A stretch of 64,000 nucleotides of DNA from Mesorhizobium sp. Root102 (GCF_001425625.1 NZ_LMCP01000034.1:1-64000), one strand, 5' to 3'. Shown: positions 40,036-49,555, counted from the first letter of the stretch. A program made the numbers and translations. Notes: generated from the letters alone by a model not told the origin.

Positions 40036-41547
40036 GTGACCAATCTTATCGAGATGTCCCACATTTCGAAGGCGTTCGGAGGGAGCAGGGCGCTCCACTC
40101 CGTTTCCCTCGATCTCAAGGCGGGCGGCGTACACGCCCTGATGGGGGAGAACGGCGCTGGCAAATCGACGTTGATGAAGATCCTGGCGGGCGTGCACCAG
40201 CCCGATTCCGGCGAGATCTTCATGAACGGGGAAAAGCTCGATCTGAAGTCGCCGCGCGCCGCGCTGGACGCCGGCATTTCGACCGTCTTCCAGGAGCATT
40301 CGCTGCTGCCCAATCTGTCGATCGCCGAGAACATGTTTCTGGGTCGGGAGCCGACGACCCGGTTCGGCTCGATCGACTATGCCGCGATGAGCAGCCAGAC
40401 CGCCAAGGCGCTTGGCGAACTCGGCCTGACGCTCGACCCGTCGCAACTCGTTTCCAACCTGACGATCGCCGAGCGGCAATTCGTCGAGATCGCGCATTGC
40501 ATCCAGGCCGATGCCAGCGTGCTCATTCTCGACGAGCCGACGGCGGCGCTCAACGCGGCCGATGTCGACGTGCTCAACCGCAACATCCGCCGGCTGCGCG
40601 ATAAGGGAAAGGCCATCGTCTACATCTCGCATCGCATGAAGGAGATCTTCGAGCTCTGCGACACGGTGACGGTGCTGAAGGACGGCGCATTGATCGGCAC
40701 AAGAATGGTGTCCGAGATCACCACCGACGAACTCATCGCCATGATGGTCGGACGCGAACTCCAGGACCTTTTTCCCGATCGCACGGATGACAAGGGCGAC
40801 GAGATCCTGCGCGTCGAGAACCTCAGGATCACCGAGACATCGCGGCCGCTGTCGCTGACATTGCACAAGGGCGAGATCGTCGCCCTGGCCGGACTGGAAG
40901 GGCAGGGCCAGCAGCGCTTCCTGCGCTCCCTGATCGGCCGCTACCATCCCTTCGCCGGGACGATTTCCATCAACGGCAAAGCGCTGAAGATGCCGCTCCC
41001 GGCATCATCAGGCGTTCGCCATTTGCAGCAGCTGAAGGTCGGCTTCGTTCCCGAGGACCGCAAGGATGAGGGGCTCTTTCTCGCTTTGCCGATCGCCCTC
41101 AACATCGCCATAGGGCTGCATTCGAGGCGATCCGAACTCGCGCCGGCGCGACCGTATCGGAACGTCATCGCCCGCATGATGGAGGTCATGAACATTAAGG
41201 CGTCAGGGCCGTCCGCTCCGGTCGGCTCCCTGTCGGGTGGCAACCAGCAAAAGGTGCTGCTCGGCCGCTACCTCGCCGCCGATCTAGATCTTCTCTTGGT
41301 CGAGGAGCCGACCCGCGGCGTCGACATCGGCGCCAAGTCCGAGATCTACCATCTGCTGCGCGATTTCACCCGCAAGGGTGGCGCCGTGCTGGTGCTGTCG
41401 CGCGAGACGATCGAGTTGATCGGGCTCTGCGACCGCATCTACGTCGTCCATCACGACACCATCGTTGCCGAAATGCCGGCAGCACAGGCGACGGAACACA
41501 AGATCCTCGACGCGGCCCTGACGGGCGGCTCCACGCGCCAGCATTAG
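40036..41547 (+). CDS. sugar ABC transporter ATPase, double-domain (RbsA/MglA-like)
   Basis: A 503-residue ATPase with two nucleotide-binding domains. The first has Walker A GENGAGKST and Walker B VLILDEPTAAL. The second has a degenerate Walker A (LAGLEGQGQQRFL), as usual in RbsA, and signature SLSGGNQQKVLLGR. Start GTG at 40036. It serves the two permeases that follow. Confidence 0.9.
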   Translation: MTNLIEMSHISKAFGGSRALHSVSLDLKAGGVHALMGENGAGKSTLMKILAGVHQPDSGEIFMNGEKLDLKSPRAALDAGISTVFQEHSLLPNLSIAENMFLGREPTTRFGSIDYAAMSSQTAKALGELGLTLDPSQLVSNLTIAERQFVEIAHCIQADASVLILDEPTAALNAADVDVLNRNIRRLRDKGKAIVYISHRMKEIFELCDTVTVLKDGALIGTRMVSEITTDELIAMMVGRELQDLFPDRTDDKGDEILRVENLRITETSRPLSLTLHKGEIVALAGLEGQGQQRFLRSLIGRYHPFAGTISINGKALKMPLPASSGVRHLQQLKVGFVPEDRKDEGLFLALPIALNIAIGLHSRRSELAPARPYRNVIARMMEVMNIKASGPSAPVGSLSGGNQQKVLLGRYLAADLDLLLVEEPTRGVDIGAKSEIYHLLRDFTRKGGAVLVLSRETIELIGLCDRIYVVHHDTIVAEMPAAQATEHKILDAALTGGSTRQH

Positions 41548-41556
41548 GGGCCTGCC

Positions 41557-42519
41557 ATGTATCGTTCGCTTTTCAACATCCTGAGTGGCCGGAACACACG
41601 GCAGGGCCTGTGGGGCCTGCCGCTACTGGTCGCCTTGCTCATTTCGCTGTGGCTGACCGTCGAGACGACACAGTTCGCGACGGCCGAAAACCTCTTCAAC
41701 CTGGTTGCCCAGGCGATGCCGCTGATCATCGCAGCGATCGGGCAGCTCGTCGTCGTGCTCATCGGCGGGCTCGACCTGTCGGTCGGCTCGGTCATGAGCT
41801 TCACCACGGCGGTGCTGGCACTCGACCAGCCGGCGATCGTGCTGATCCCGGCGGTCTTTGTGCTGGCCGCATTCATCGGCCTGATCAACGGCCTGGCGAT
41901 CACCCGCTTCAACGTCCATCCGATCATCGCGACGCTGTCGACGCAGTACATCGTGCTCGGCGTCACGCGCATCTTGCGTCCTGTCTCCGGCGGCACCGTG
42001 CCGGAGATCGTCATCGATGCGGTTTCAGGCAGTTTTCTCGGCGTTCCCTATCCGGTTTTCTGGGGCATCGTCGTGATCCTGGTTGCGTGGAAGCTGCTCT
42101 ACGGATCGCGATACGGGCTGCATCTGTTTGCGATCGGCGGCGGCATCGCGTCCGGTGCCGAGAGTGCTGCCCGCAATTTCGGCGTCTCCGACCGCCGCAA
42201 CATCATCCTCGCCTATGTCGTCTGCTCCTGTTTCGCGGCCGTTGCCGGTGTCTTTCTGGCCGGGCGCATCGTGTCGGGCGATCCGAATGTCGGGCTGCTT
42301 TTCGAACTCGACACCGTCACCGCCGTAGCCCTTGGAGGCACCCAGCTCTCCGGCGGCATCGGCAGCCTGCACGGCACGGTGATCGGCGCGCTGGTCATGG
42401 CGCTGCTGGCCAATGGCATGAACCTCGCCAACGTCTCGCCCTTTGTCCAGACCGCGATCAAGGGCGGCATCCTGCTGGCGGTGGTCGGGCTGCAATCCCG
42501 CAAGAAGATGGGGCTCTGA
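41557..42519 (+). CDS. sugar ABC transporter permease 1 (RbsC-like)
   Basis: A 320-residue CUT2 permease with eight to ten helices, the GGLDLSVGSVMSF motif and TAVALGGTQLSGGIGS. It lies 9 bp after the ATPase. With the next gene it likely forms a heterodimeric channel, since two different permeases are encoded side by side. Confidence 0.9.
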   Translation: MYRSLFNILSGRNTRQGLWGLPLLVALLISLWLTVETTQFATAENLFNLVAQAMPLIIAAIGQLVVVLIGGLDLSVGSVMSFTTAVLALDQPAIVLIPAVFVLAAFIGLINGLAITRFNVHPIIATLSTQYIVLGVTRILRPVSGGTVPEIVIDAVSGSFLGVPYPVFWGIVVILVAWKLLYGSRYGLHLFAIGGGIASGAESAARNFGVSDRRNIILAYVVCSCFAAVAGVFLAGRIVSGDPNVGLLFELDTVTAVALGGTQLSGGIGSLHGTVIGALVMALLANGMNLANVSPFVQTAIKGGILLAVVGLQSRKKMGL

Positions 42520-42522
42520 ACG

Positions 42523-43476
42523 ATGGCTGCCGTTCTCGCAAATCCGATCGCCCGGCGCCTGCTGCGCATCCCGCCGTCCTATTTTGTTTTCCTCGTGCTG
42601 CTGGCCACGCTGTGGATCGCGCGGCCGAACATGCTCAACCTCAACATCATGGGCATCTTCATCCGGCAGATCGTTCCGCTCGGCATCCTCGTGCTGGGGC
42701 AGCTCGTCGTCATGCGGGTGAAGTCGATCGACCTCTCCGGCGGCGGCATCATCCTGCTCATCAACTATTTCATTTCGTCCGGCAGCTTCCCAGGCGCGTC
42801 GCTGCCGTTTTTCGTCGTGCTGGCGCTCGCCTCCGGCCTCGTCATCGGCCTGTTCAATGGCTTCATGATCGGCAACCGGCGCGTGTCGGCCGTCATCGTC
42901 ACGCTTGCGGTCAGCATCATCCTGGTCGGGCTGGTGCAGTTCCTGTCGAGCGGCAATCCGCCTGGGGACGTACCGAAGCTGTTCAACGACCTCTACAACA
43001 CGAAATTCCTGTCGGTTCCGACGCCGGTCCTGTTCTGGATCCTGCTGACCGCCGCGGTGTGGCTGCTTCTGTCGCGGACCGTGTTTGGCCGCTACGTCGC
43101 CTCGGTCGGGGAGAATGCCGAAGCCGCCCATTTTTCGGGGGTGCCGGTCCAGCGGACCGTCATCCTGGCGCATACGCTGGCCGGCCTGATCGCGGCGATC
43201 GCGGCCCTGGTGCAGACCGGTTCAATCGCCGTCGGCAGTGTCCGCGTCGGCCTCGACCTGCCGATCCTGGCTGTCGCCGCAACCATCCTTGGCGGCGTCG
43301 TCTTCGGCCGCGGCGACGGCGGCGTCTGGGGTCCATTCTTCGGTGCGCTGTGTTTTGCGCTGCTGTTCGTGGTGATGACGGTGCTCGGCATCGACGAGCC
43401 CGGCAAGCTCATCGCCCAAGGCGTCATCATCCTCGGCGCGGCGATCTTCTACGGAGTGCGCGTGCGAACTCCCTGA
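42523..43476 (+). CDS. sugar ABC transporter permease 2 (RbsC-like)
   Basis: A 317-residue paralogue of permease 1. It keeps RVKSIDLSGGGIILL in place of the classical DLSVG motif and LAVAATILGGVVFGRGDGG near the C-terminus. It starts 3 bp after permease 1 stops. The two differ enough to be ancient paralogues rather than a recent duplication. Confidence 0.9.
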   Translation: MAAVLANPIARRLLRIPPSYFVFLVLLATLWIARPNMLNLNIMGIFIRQIVPLGILVLGQLVVMRVKSIDLSGGGIILLINYFISSGSFPGASLPFFVVLALASGLVIGLFNGFMIGNRRVSAVIVTLAVSIILVGLVQFLSSGNPPGDVPKLFNDLYNTKFLSVPTPVLFWILLTAAVWLLLSRTVFGRYVASVGENAEAAHFSGVPVQRTVILAHTLAGLIAAIAALVQTGSIAVGSVRVGLDLPILAVAATILGGVVFGRGDGGVWGPFFGALCFALLFVVMTVLGIDEPGKLIAQGVIILGAAIFYGVRVRTP

Positions 43477-43570
43477 CTTGAAACAGCGAAAGGCAAGCGG
43501 GCACCGGCGTTTGCCGGGACCGATAGAACCGCGCGTTCAGACGAATTGGCAAACAGATGGAGAAACATGG

Positions 43571-44254
43571 ATGTCATCGCCAAAAAACATCATGTGCTAC
43601 GGCGACTCGCTGACCTGGGGCTGGGTTCCGGTCAAGGAGGGATCACCGACCCACCGCTACCCCTATGACCAGCGCTGGACGGGCGTGATGGCCGCGGCGC
43701 TGGGAGCGGGCTATCACATCATCGAAGAAGGCTTGAGTGCGCGCACGACCTGTCTCGACGACCCCAACGATCCGCGCCTGAACGGCGCCAATTACCTGCC
43801 CTCGGCCCTCGCCAGCCATCTGCCGCTGGACCTGGTCATCGTGATGCTCGGCACCAACGACACCAAGTCCTATTTCCACCGGACGCCTTACGAGATCGCC
43901 AATGGAATGGCGAAGCTGGTCGGGCAGATCCTGACCAGCGCCGGCGGCATTGGCACCCCTTATCCGGCTCCGAAGGCGCTGGTCATCGCGCCGCCGCCGC
44001 TGACGCCCATGCCCGATCCGTGGTTCGAGGGCATGTTTGGCGGCGGCCACGAAAAGTCCAGGGATCTGGCCAGGCAATACAAGGCGATGGCGGATTTCAT
44101 GAAGATCGACTTCCTCAATGCCGGCGATTTCGTCACTACGGACGGTGTCGACGGCATCCATTTCACCGCCGGGAACAACGCCGACCTGGGGCGCGCCATC
44201 GCCGACAAGGTCAAGTCGATCCTCGATCCGGGCAAGGTCAGCACCGCCGCCTGA
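43571..44254 (+). CDS. SGNH/GDSL hydrolase (arylesterase-like), copy 2
   Basis: A 227-residue SGNH hydrolase: block I IMCYGDSLTWG, block III MLGTNDTK, block V VDGIHFTAGN. Shared segments with copy 1 include IIEEGLS-RTT and PLDLVI-MLGTND, so the two are paralogues. The ATG at 43571 has GGAG upstream. It is the last gene of the importer operon, co-transcribed with the permeases, and has no export signal. It likely removes acyl groups from the imported substrate. Confidence 0.87.
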   Translation: MSSPKNIMCYGDSLTWGWVPVKEGSPTHRYPYDQRWTGVMAAALGAGYHIIEEGLSARTTCLDDPNDPRLNGANYLPSALASHLPLDLVIVMLGTNDTKSYFHRTPYEIANGMAKLVGQILTSAGGIGTPYPAPKALVIAPPPLTPMPDPWFEGMFGGGHEKSRDLARQYKAMADFMKIDFLNAGDFVTTDGVDGIHFTAGNNADLGRAIADKVKSILDPGKVSTAA

Positions 44255-44300
44255 ACCCGCCACGCCCGTCGGCTTGCGGCACACAGGCCCAGGGCGCAGG

Positions 44301-44364
44301 TGTATCGCTCGTTTCCTCCGGCGATACACATCGATACGGGGCCGCTTGGCCCCGTATCGATGTG
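44301..44364. terminator. bidirectional terminator with overlapping hairpins
   Basis: A perfect 17-bp stem (44327-44343 with 44348-44364, loop GCTT) lies between convergent genes. A smaller stem, TGTATCG (44301-44307) with CGATACA (44323-44329), overlaps its left arm by three bases. No strong T run on either strand, but the symmetry and place suggest transcription ends here from both sides. Confidence 0.65.
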
Positions 44365-44393
44365 GTGCTCGACGCCGGCGGATCTGCGTTGAT

Positions 44394-44651
44394 CTAGGGC
44401 TTTGTTCCCGGAACATCATCGGCGGACGCTTTGGTTTGGCGGTCGAAAACGACCGCCAGCCCGTTCTTGACGGCAAGCGAGGCGACCCTGTTGTCGAGTT
44501 CGCGATCGGGAATGGCGGGTTTGAGGACGTGCCGGATGGCCTGATAGGCCTGCTCGGTCGACACATAGTCGTAGCGCTTTTTGCGCGCTTCCACATATTG
44601 CTCGATAAGAATGTCCAATCGGCGAGCGGCGATGTCATCTGGTTGCTGCAA
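44394..44651 (-). CDS. small conserved-looking hypothetical protein
   Basis: An 85-residue charged, mostly helical protein (ARRLDILIEQYVEARKKRYD, then IPDRELDNRVASLAVKNG). I do not recognise a family, though its composition and codon use look genuine. It is alone on the minus strand, convergent with the SGNH operon. The gap 44652-44885 upstream has no other gene. Confidence 0.55.
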   Translation of the reverse strand: MQQPDDIAARRLDILIEQYVEARKKRYDYVSTEQAYQAIRHVLKPAIPDRELDNRVASLAVKNGLAVVFDRQTKASADDVPGTKP

Positions 44652-44885
44652 TGGAGCCTCCTCAAGCGTCGATCGTTTGCAGGCCCCTTAGATGTAAAAA
44701 CCCACGCTGCGAAAGTAAGGCCTACAGCCGGCCCGAAGCCAAATAAACATGCTGTCGTCATCGACGAACCGGGCGGCAGCCGGCGAGCCTCGCTCAAGGC
44801 CTTGTCGAAATCGGATGACAGACGATCGGGTCCGAGTGGGGAACGATCCGCCCGCTGCGACATTTTCCGCAGAAGGAGGCACGCC

Positions 44886-45857
44886 ATGCTTACGAAGAAC
44901 GACACCACGAAGACCGCCCAAAAACAGCGGCGCATACAGCGCAAGGTGGACCTTGACGACCGCGGCAAGGATCGGTCGAAGCCGGATCGCGCCATGCAGG
45001 CCGGTGCACGCAACTACCCCGTCCCGCCTTTTCCCAAACAGCATCATCCCAAGCCTGGCGAGGAAGGGCGGGTCGTGCCCGCGCCGCTGTACGATGCGCC
45101 CTACTGGATCGGCTCGCGCAAGCTGGACGGCAAGATAGCGCTCATCACCGGCGGCGATTCCGGCATCGGCCGCGCGGTCGCGGTTCTGTTTGCACGTGAG
45201 GGAGCCGACGTGGCGATCGTCTATCTGTCCGAAGACAAGGATGCGGACGCGACCAGGCAGGCCATCGAGGCGGAAGGCCGGCGCTGTCTGCTGCTGCGCG
45301 GCGACGTCTCCCGACGCGCCTTCTGTCGCCGGGCGGTTGCCGCCACTGTGAAGCAGCTAGGTGGCCTCGACGTGCTGGTGAACAATGCCGCCTTCCAGGT
45401 GCACTCGGCCGATTTCGCCGACCTGACCGAGGAACATTTCGACACCACGCTGAAGACCAACCTCTACGGCTATTTCCACATGGCGCAGGAGGCGGTGCCG
45501 CATATGAAGCCAGGCTCGGCCATCGTCAACACCGGCTCCGTGACCGGCATAGACGGCTCCAAAGCGCTGGTCGACTATTCGATGACCAAGGGCGGCATCC
45601 ATGCCTTTACCAGGGCGTTGTCGGGTAACCTCATCGGCAAGGGGATCAGGGTGAACGCGGTGGCGCCGGGGCCTGTCTGGACGCCCTTGAACCCCTCCGA
45701 CAAGAAGGCGGACGACGTTTCCAAATTTGGCGCCGACACGCCCATGAAGCGTCCGGCCCAGCCTGAAGAATTGGCCCCGGCCTATGTGTTTCTCGCTTCA
45801 GCGCAATGCTCCAGCTACATCACGGGAGAGATCCTGCCGGTGGTCGGCGGCTACTGA
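44886..45857 (+). CDS. SDR oxidoreductase with N-terminal extension (YghA-like)
   Basis: A 323-residue short-chain dehydrogenase with a ~75-residue basic extension before the Rossmann fold (ALITGGDSGIGRAVAV). NNAAF, the Ser of NTGSVTGIDG, and YSMTKGG provide the catalytic set. This form resembles YghA and the GsiB-linked general-stress SDRs of soil bacteria. AGAAGGAGGC precedes the ATG. It is monocistronic and convergent with the aminotransferase, so it is probably not part of the operator-linked cluster that follows. Confidence 0.87.
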   Translation: MLTKNDTTKTAQKQRRIQRKVDLDDRGKDRSKPDRAMQAGARNYPVPPFPKQHHPKPGEEGRVVPAPLYDAPYWIGSRKLDGKIALITGGDSGIGRAVAVLFAREGADVAIVYLSEDKDADATRQAIEAEGRRCLLLRGDVSRRAFCRRAVAATVKQLGGLDVLVNNAAFQVHSADFADLTEEHFDTTLKTNLYGYFHMAQEAVPHMKPGSAIVNTGSVTGIDGSKALVDYSMTKGGIHAFTRALSGNLIGKGIRVNAVAPGPVWTPLNPSDKKADDVSKFGADTPMKRPAQPEELAPAYVFLASAQCSSYITGEILPVVGGY

Positions 45858-45906
45858 TCTTGGCATCACTGGCTGGCGGCCAAGCGCAGTGCCGACAGAC
45901 GTGCGG

Positions 45907-47010
45907 TCACAGCAGTTCCGATAGAACGGCCATGAATTGGTCGTTCTCCGAAACCGAGCCGATGCTGACGCGCACATAGGTGTCGAAGCTCTGCTGCTTC
46001 CACGGTTTGACGATGACGCCTTGGCGCAGCAGGCCCTCGACGAAGATGGAAGCATCTTGCCGGCAGTCGAAGAACAGGAAGTTGCCCCTGGAGGCAGCGA
46101 CGTCGAGGCCCTTGCTCCTGAGGAAAGTCTCGACACGTGCTCTCTCCGCCTTGGCCTGCGCGACGACCCTGGCGAGGTGTTCCTCATCGGCCAGCGCCAG
46201 AAGCGCGGCGGCCTGGGCCATGGCGTTGGCGTTGAAAGGGGTGCGGACGCGGTCGAGCAGCGCGCGCAGCTCCGGGTCACCGACGATGCCGAAGCCGATC
46301 CGCAATCCGGCCAGGCCGAATGCCTTGGAAAAGGTCCGAAGCACGATCCAGGGTCGGTCGAACTTCCAGAGATAGGGCAGCGACGGCGTATAGTCGTCGC
46401 CCTCGGCGTATTCGGCATAGGCTTCATCGACGACGATCAGCGTCTCGTCGCTCACCGCATCGAGAACCCTCGCCAGATCGCCGCCGGAGAGCCAGCTGCC
46501 GACCGGGTTCATCGGGTTCGAGAACAGCAGCATGCGGGGCCGTTCACGCACCGCCTCGATCAGCGCATCGACGTCGATGGTGAGATCGTCGTTGACGACA
46601 ACGCGTTTGACGGCCGCGCCCATCAGCGTCGCGTAGTCCTCATGCAGCGGGAACGATGGATAGAGGGTGACGACGGCATCGCCGGGCCGCAACACGGCAC
46701 GGCTGATGACGGAGAGAAGATCTTCGGAACCGTTGCCCAGGATGATTTGATCCTCGGTGACAGCATACCTGGCGGCAATCGCCTGGCGCAGCTTGCGCCC
46801 GGCAGGGTCCGGATAGAGGCGGAACATCTCGGAATCGGCATGCATCGTCGTGGCAAGGGTTGGGCTGGGTCCGAGCGGGTTTTCGTTCGAACCCAGTTTG
46901 GCGATCCTGGCCGGCGCGTATCGCTCCATGACCTCGTCGATGGTCAGCCCGGAATTGTAGGGCGACAGACGCGTGACTTCGGTTCGCACAAAATCCGAGG
47001 CTTTCGACAC
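45907..47010 (-). CDS. HisC-like class I/II aminotransferase
   Basis: A 367-residue PLP aminotransferase of the histidinol-phosphate type. SNENPLGPSP is the N-terminal substrate motif, IVVDEAYAEY holds the PLP-contacting Asp and Tyr, and the PLP Lys is in RTFSKAFGLAGLRIG. The start GTG at 47010 has AAAGGAG at good spacing. It is not in a biosynthetic his operon; instead it diverges from an SDR gene across operator A, next to a HisD-like dehydrogenase. A catabolic or cysteate-type transamination role is therefore possible. Confidence 0.82.
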   Translation of the reverse strand: MSKASDFVRTEVTRLSPYNSGLTIDEVMERYAPARIAKLGSNENPLGPSPTLATTMHADSEMFRLYPDPAGRKLRQAIAARYAVTEDQIILGNGSEDLLSVISRAVLRPGDAVVTLYPSFPLHEDYATLMGAAVKRVVVNDDLTIDVDALIEAVRERPRMLLFSNPMNPVGSWLSGGDLARVLDAVSDETLIVVDEAYAEYAEGDDYTPSLPYLWKFDRPWIVLRTFSKAFGLAGLRIGFGIVGDPELRALLDRVRTPFNANAMAQAAALLALADEEHLARVVAQAKAERARVETFLRSKGLDVAASRGNFLFFDCRQDASIFVEGLLRQGVIVKPWKQQSFDTYVRVSIGSVSENDQFMAVLSELL

Positions 47011-47157
47011 AAGCAGGCTCCTTTGCGGCTGGCCGACAGATCGCCATCGGCCGGGGTTCTCAAACACCGGTTTCGCTGCATCTTCCCCAGGGCAGGCAGG
47101 TCACCGGCAGGGTACTCGTGCAGCGGATTTCGTCATCAGTACCGCAGCTGAAATAGT

Positions 47158-47180
47158 TTGTATATGCTTGTATATATAAC
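47158..47180. promoter_or_regulatory. operator A of the HutC-type regulon
   Basis: TTGTATATGCTTGTATATA (47158-47176) lies between the divergent aminotransferase and SDR genes. It is one of four similar AT-rich dyads in an otherwise GC-rich 6-kb stretch, all placed upstream of genes of the same cluster. Confidence 0.7.
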
Positions 47181-47237
47181 CTACGATCTGGTAGCATCGA
47201 AACCGGCGCCGAAGCCGACACCGACCAGGAGGATCAC

Positions 47238-48011
47238 ATGCGCAATGCTTCTCTCTTCGATCTCTCCGGCCGGAAGGCGCTAGTCACCGGCGCCAGCCGC
47301 GGCATCGGGCGCAGCATCGCCGAAGCGCTGAGCGCGGCCGGCGCCGACGTCGCGGTCACGGCGCGCAGCCTGGCCTCATTGGAGGACACAACGGCAGCCA
47401 TCCGCGCTGCCGGCGGGGTGGCGCACGCCATCGCTCTCGACGTCACCGACGTCGGCCGCTGCCGGGCGGCCACCGACGAGGCCGCCGGCCTGCTTGGCGG
47501 TCTCGACATTCTCGTCAACAATGCCGGGATGGAGGAGGTGCGGCCCTCGCTCGATGTCGACGAGGCGCTCTGGGACAGGATCGTCGATACCAATCTGAAG
47601 GGCGCGTTCTTCTGCGCCCAGGCCGCCGCGCGGCAGATGCGGGACGCCGGCCGTCGCGGCGCCATCATCAACCTGTGCTCGCTGACATCGGAGGTCGGCA
47701 TTCCCACCGCGGTGCCGTATGGCTCGTCGAAGTCGGGCCTGCTCGGCATGACTCGGGCGCTTGCGGCGGAGTGGGCGGAGCTTGGCATAAGGGTCAACGC
47801 CATCGCGCCGGGCTATTTCAGGACGGCGATGACTGACGTCTTCTACAGCAACGAGGCATGGCAGCACTCCATGCTGGCCAAGATCCCGCAGCGTCGTTTC
47901 GGCGATCTCTCCGATCTGCACGGCATCGCGGTGTTCCTTGCTTCGGATGCGGCGGCCTACATAACCGGCCAGTCCATCCCGGTCGATGGCGGCTTTCTCG
48001 CCTCGATCTGA
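47238..48011 (+). CDS. SDR-family dehydrogenase (possible HpsO-like)
   Basis: A 257-residue classical SDR. TGASRGIGRSIAEAL is the cofactor motif, NNAGMEEV follows, the catalytic Ser is in NLCSLTSEVG and Tyr/Lys in PYGSSKSGLLG. It precedes the HisD-like gene in the same direction but with its own operator. In dihydroxypropanesulfonate degradation an SDR (HpsO) and a HisD-like enzyme (HpsN) act together, which this pair resembles. A generic 3-oxoacyl reductase-like SDR is the null reading. Confidence 0.82.
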   Translation: MRNASLFDLSGRKALVTGASRGIGRSIAEALSAAGADVAVTARSLASLEDTTAAIRAAGGVAHAIALDVTDVGRCRAATDEAAGLLGGLDILVNNAGMEEVRPSLDVDEALWDRIVDTNLKGAFFCAQAAARQMRDAGRRGAIINLCSLTSEVGIPTAVPYGSSKSGLLGMTRALAAEWAELGIRVNAIAPGYFRTAMTDVFYSNEAWQHSMLAKIPQRRFGDLSDLHGIAVFLASDAAAYITGQSIPVDGGFLASI

Positions 48012-48070
48012 TGAGCGGTTTGTCTGCGCAGTTTCGATGGGAAGGATGATGGAAAAATTGCTGGCGACCA

Positions 48071-48092
48071 TCATACATACATGTATATACTT
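48071..48092. promoter_or_regulatory. operator B of the HutC-type regulon
   Basis: On the minus strand this reads GTATATACATGTATGTATG, matching the other three sites. It lies about 130 bp upstream of the HisD-like gene. Confidence 0.7.
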
Positions 48093-48217
48093 TTGCCCGA
48101 GTGAAGCCGCTCGACGGCTTTGATCCTTGTCCCGGGTCGACCTGTCGGCCCGCAAAACCATGGCCATCCAGGGCCAGCCGTCATTGCGTTCCAAGAGTTC
48201 CAGGAGAACGAACAGCC

Positions 48218-49540
48218 ATGTCCGACATTAGCTTCCACGATCTGTCATCCATCGATGCCGACCAGCGCGCCAGTCTGCTGAAGCGCGCCGAGGCCGATCT
48301 GACGGTCTTCGTCGAGAACGTCCGTCCGATCATCCAGGCCGTCAAGGACGAGGGTGACGCCGCCTTGATCCGCTTTGCCAGGGAACTCGACAAGGCCGAT
48401 GTCGCCGAGGGCGAACTGCAGGTGTCGGAAGCCGAGTTCGACGCGGCGTTCGACAAGGTCGAAAAGGACGTCGTCGAGAGCATCAAGTTCGGCATCGACA
48501 ACATCAGGCATTTCCATGAGGAGCAGAAGCCGGAAACGATGTGGCTCAAGGAAGTCCGGCCGGGCGCCTATGCCGGCGACAGGTATACCCCGATCGCTTC
48601 CGTCGCGCTCTACGTTCCGCGCGGCAAGGGCGCTTTCCCGTCGGTGACGATGATGACGTCGGTGCCGGCGGTGATTGCCGGCGTGCCGCAGATCGCCATC
48701 GTGACGCCGCCGACATCGGATGGTTCGGTGGATGCGGCAACGCTCGTCGCTGCGCGTCTCGCAGGCGTTGGCACCGTCTACAAATGCGGCGGTGCGCAAG
48801 CGGTCGCCGCCGTCGCCTACGGCACGGAGACGGTGAAGCCCGCGCTCAAGATCGTCGGTCCCGGCAGCCCATGGGTGGTGGCGGCCAAGAGCGTGCTGTC
48901 GTCGGTCATCAACACAGGCCTTCCGGCCGGTCCATCCGAAGCGATCATCTTTGCCGATGACAGCGTCGACGGCGGCCTTGCCGCGCTCGACCTGTTGATC
49001 GAAGCCGAGCACGGGCCGGATTCCTCGGCCTATCTGGTCACGCACAGCCGCAAGGTCGCCGAAGCCGCATTGGCTGCAATCCCGGAGCACTGGTCTAGGA
49101 TGACCGAACAGCGTGTGGAGTTTTCCCGCGCGGTGCTGACCGGCAAGCGCGGCGGCATCGTGCTGACGGCGTCGCTGGAGGACAGCTACCGTTTCATCAA
49201 CGACTATGCGCCCGAACATCTCGAAATCCTTTCGAAGGAGCCGTTCGCGCATCTCGGGCGCATCACCGAGGCGGCTGAAATTCTCATGGGCCCGCACACG
49301 CCGGTGACGCTGGCCAACTTCGTGCTGGGCCCCAATGCGGTGTTGCCGACCAGCCGCTGGGCGCGGACCTACGGGCCGCTTTCGGTGACGGATTTCGTCA
49401 AGCGCTCGTCGGTCGGCTATGTCACCTCGGCCGCCTATCCGGAACTGGCGCTGCATGCCCGAAGGCTCGCCCGCTACGAGGGCTTCAGCTCGCACGAGAA
49501 CGCGGTCTCGGAAATCCGCGATCGCTATCTCGCCGGCTGA
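48218..49540 (+). CDS. HisD-family dehydrogenase (possible sulfopropanediol 3-dehydrogenase)
   Basis: A 440-residue protein of the histidinol dehydrogenase family. GLPAGPSEAIIFAD, AEHGPDSSAYLVT and NDYAPEHLEIL carry the NAD, zinc and catalytic Glu-His features; the late His is in GFSSHENAV. At the zinc-site position where I recall HisD having Gln (SQAEHG) it has Glu (IEAEHG). That, with its catabolic neighbours and a duplicate-looking HisC, argues against histidine synthesis. The HisD-like enzyme HpsN oxidises dihydroxypropanesulfonate in Cupriavidus and Ruegeria; this is the best candidate role, not proven. SD CAGGAGA. Confidence 0.82.
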   Translation: MSDISFHDLSSIDADQRASLLKRAEADLTVFVENVRPIIQAVKDEGDAALIRFARELDKADVAEGELQVSEAEFDAAFDKVEKDVVESIKFGIDNIRHFHEEQKPETMWLKEVRPGAYAGDRYTPIASVALYVPRGKGAFPSVTMMTSVPAVIAGVPQIAIVTPPTSDGSVDAATLVAARLAGVGTVYKCGGAQAVAAVAYGTETVKPALKIVGPGSPWVVAAKSVLSSVINTGLPAGPSEAIIFADDSVDGGLAALDLLIEAEHGPDSSAYLVTHSRKVAEAALAAIPEHWSRMTEQRVEFSRAVLTGKRGGIVLTASLEDSYRFINDYAPEHLEILSKEPFAHLGRITEAAEILMGPHTPVTLANFVLGPNAVLPTSRWARTYGPLSVTDFVKRSSVGYVTSAAYPELALHARRLARYEGFSSHENAVSEIRDRYLAG

Positions 49541-49555
49541 GCGGAAACGATCGCG

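Noticed and set aside
41610..43481. 623-codon plus-strand frame across both sugar permeases
   Set aside because: Out-of-frame with two clear permeases; Arg/His-rich composition typical of a shadow frame.
44327..44364. The perfect 17-bp palindrome as an attachment site or origin element
   Set aside because: It lies between convergent genes and no integrase or replication gene is near; a terminator is simpler.
45907..49540. HisC and HisD as part of a histidine biosynthesis operon
   Set aside because: They are divergent, separated by an SDR, accompanied by an importer and a HutC-type regulator, and no other his gene is present.
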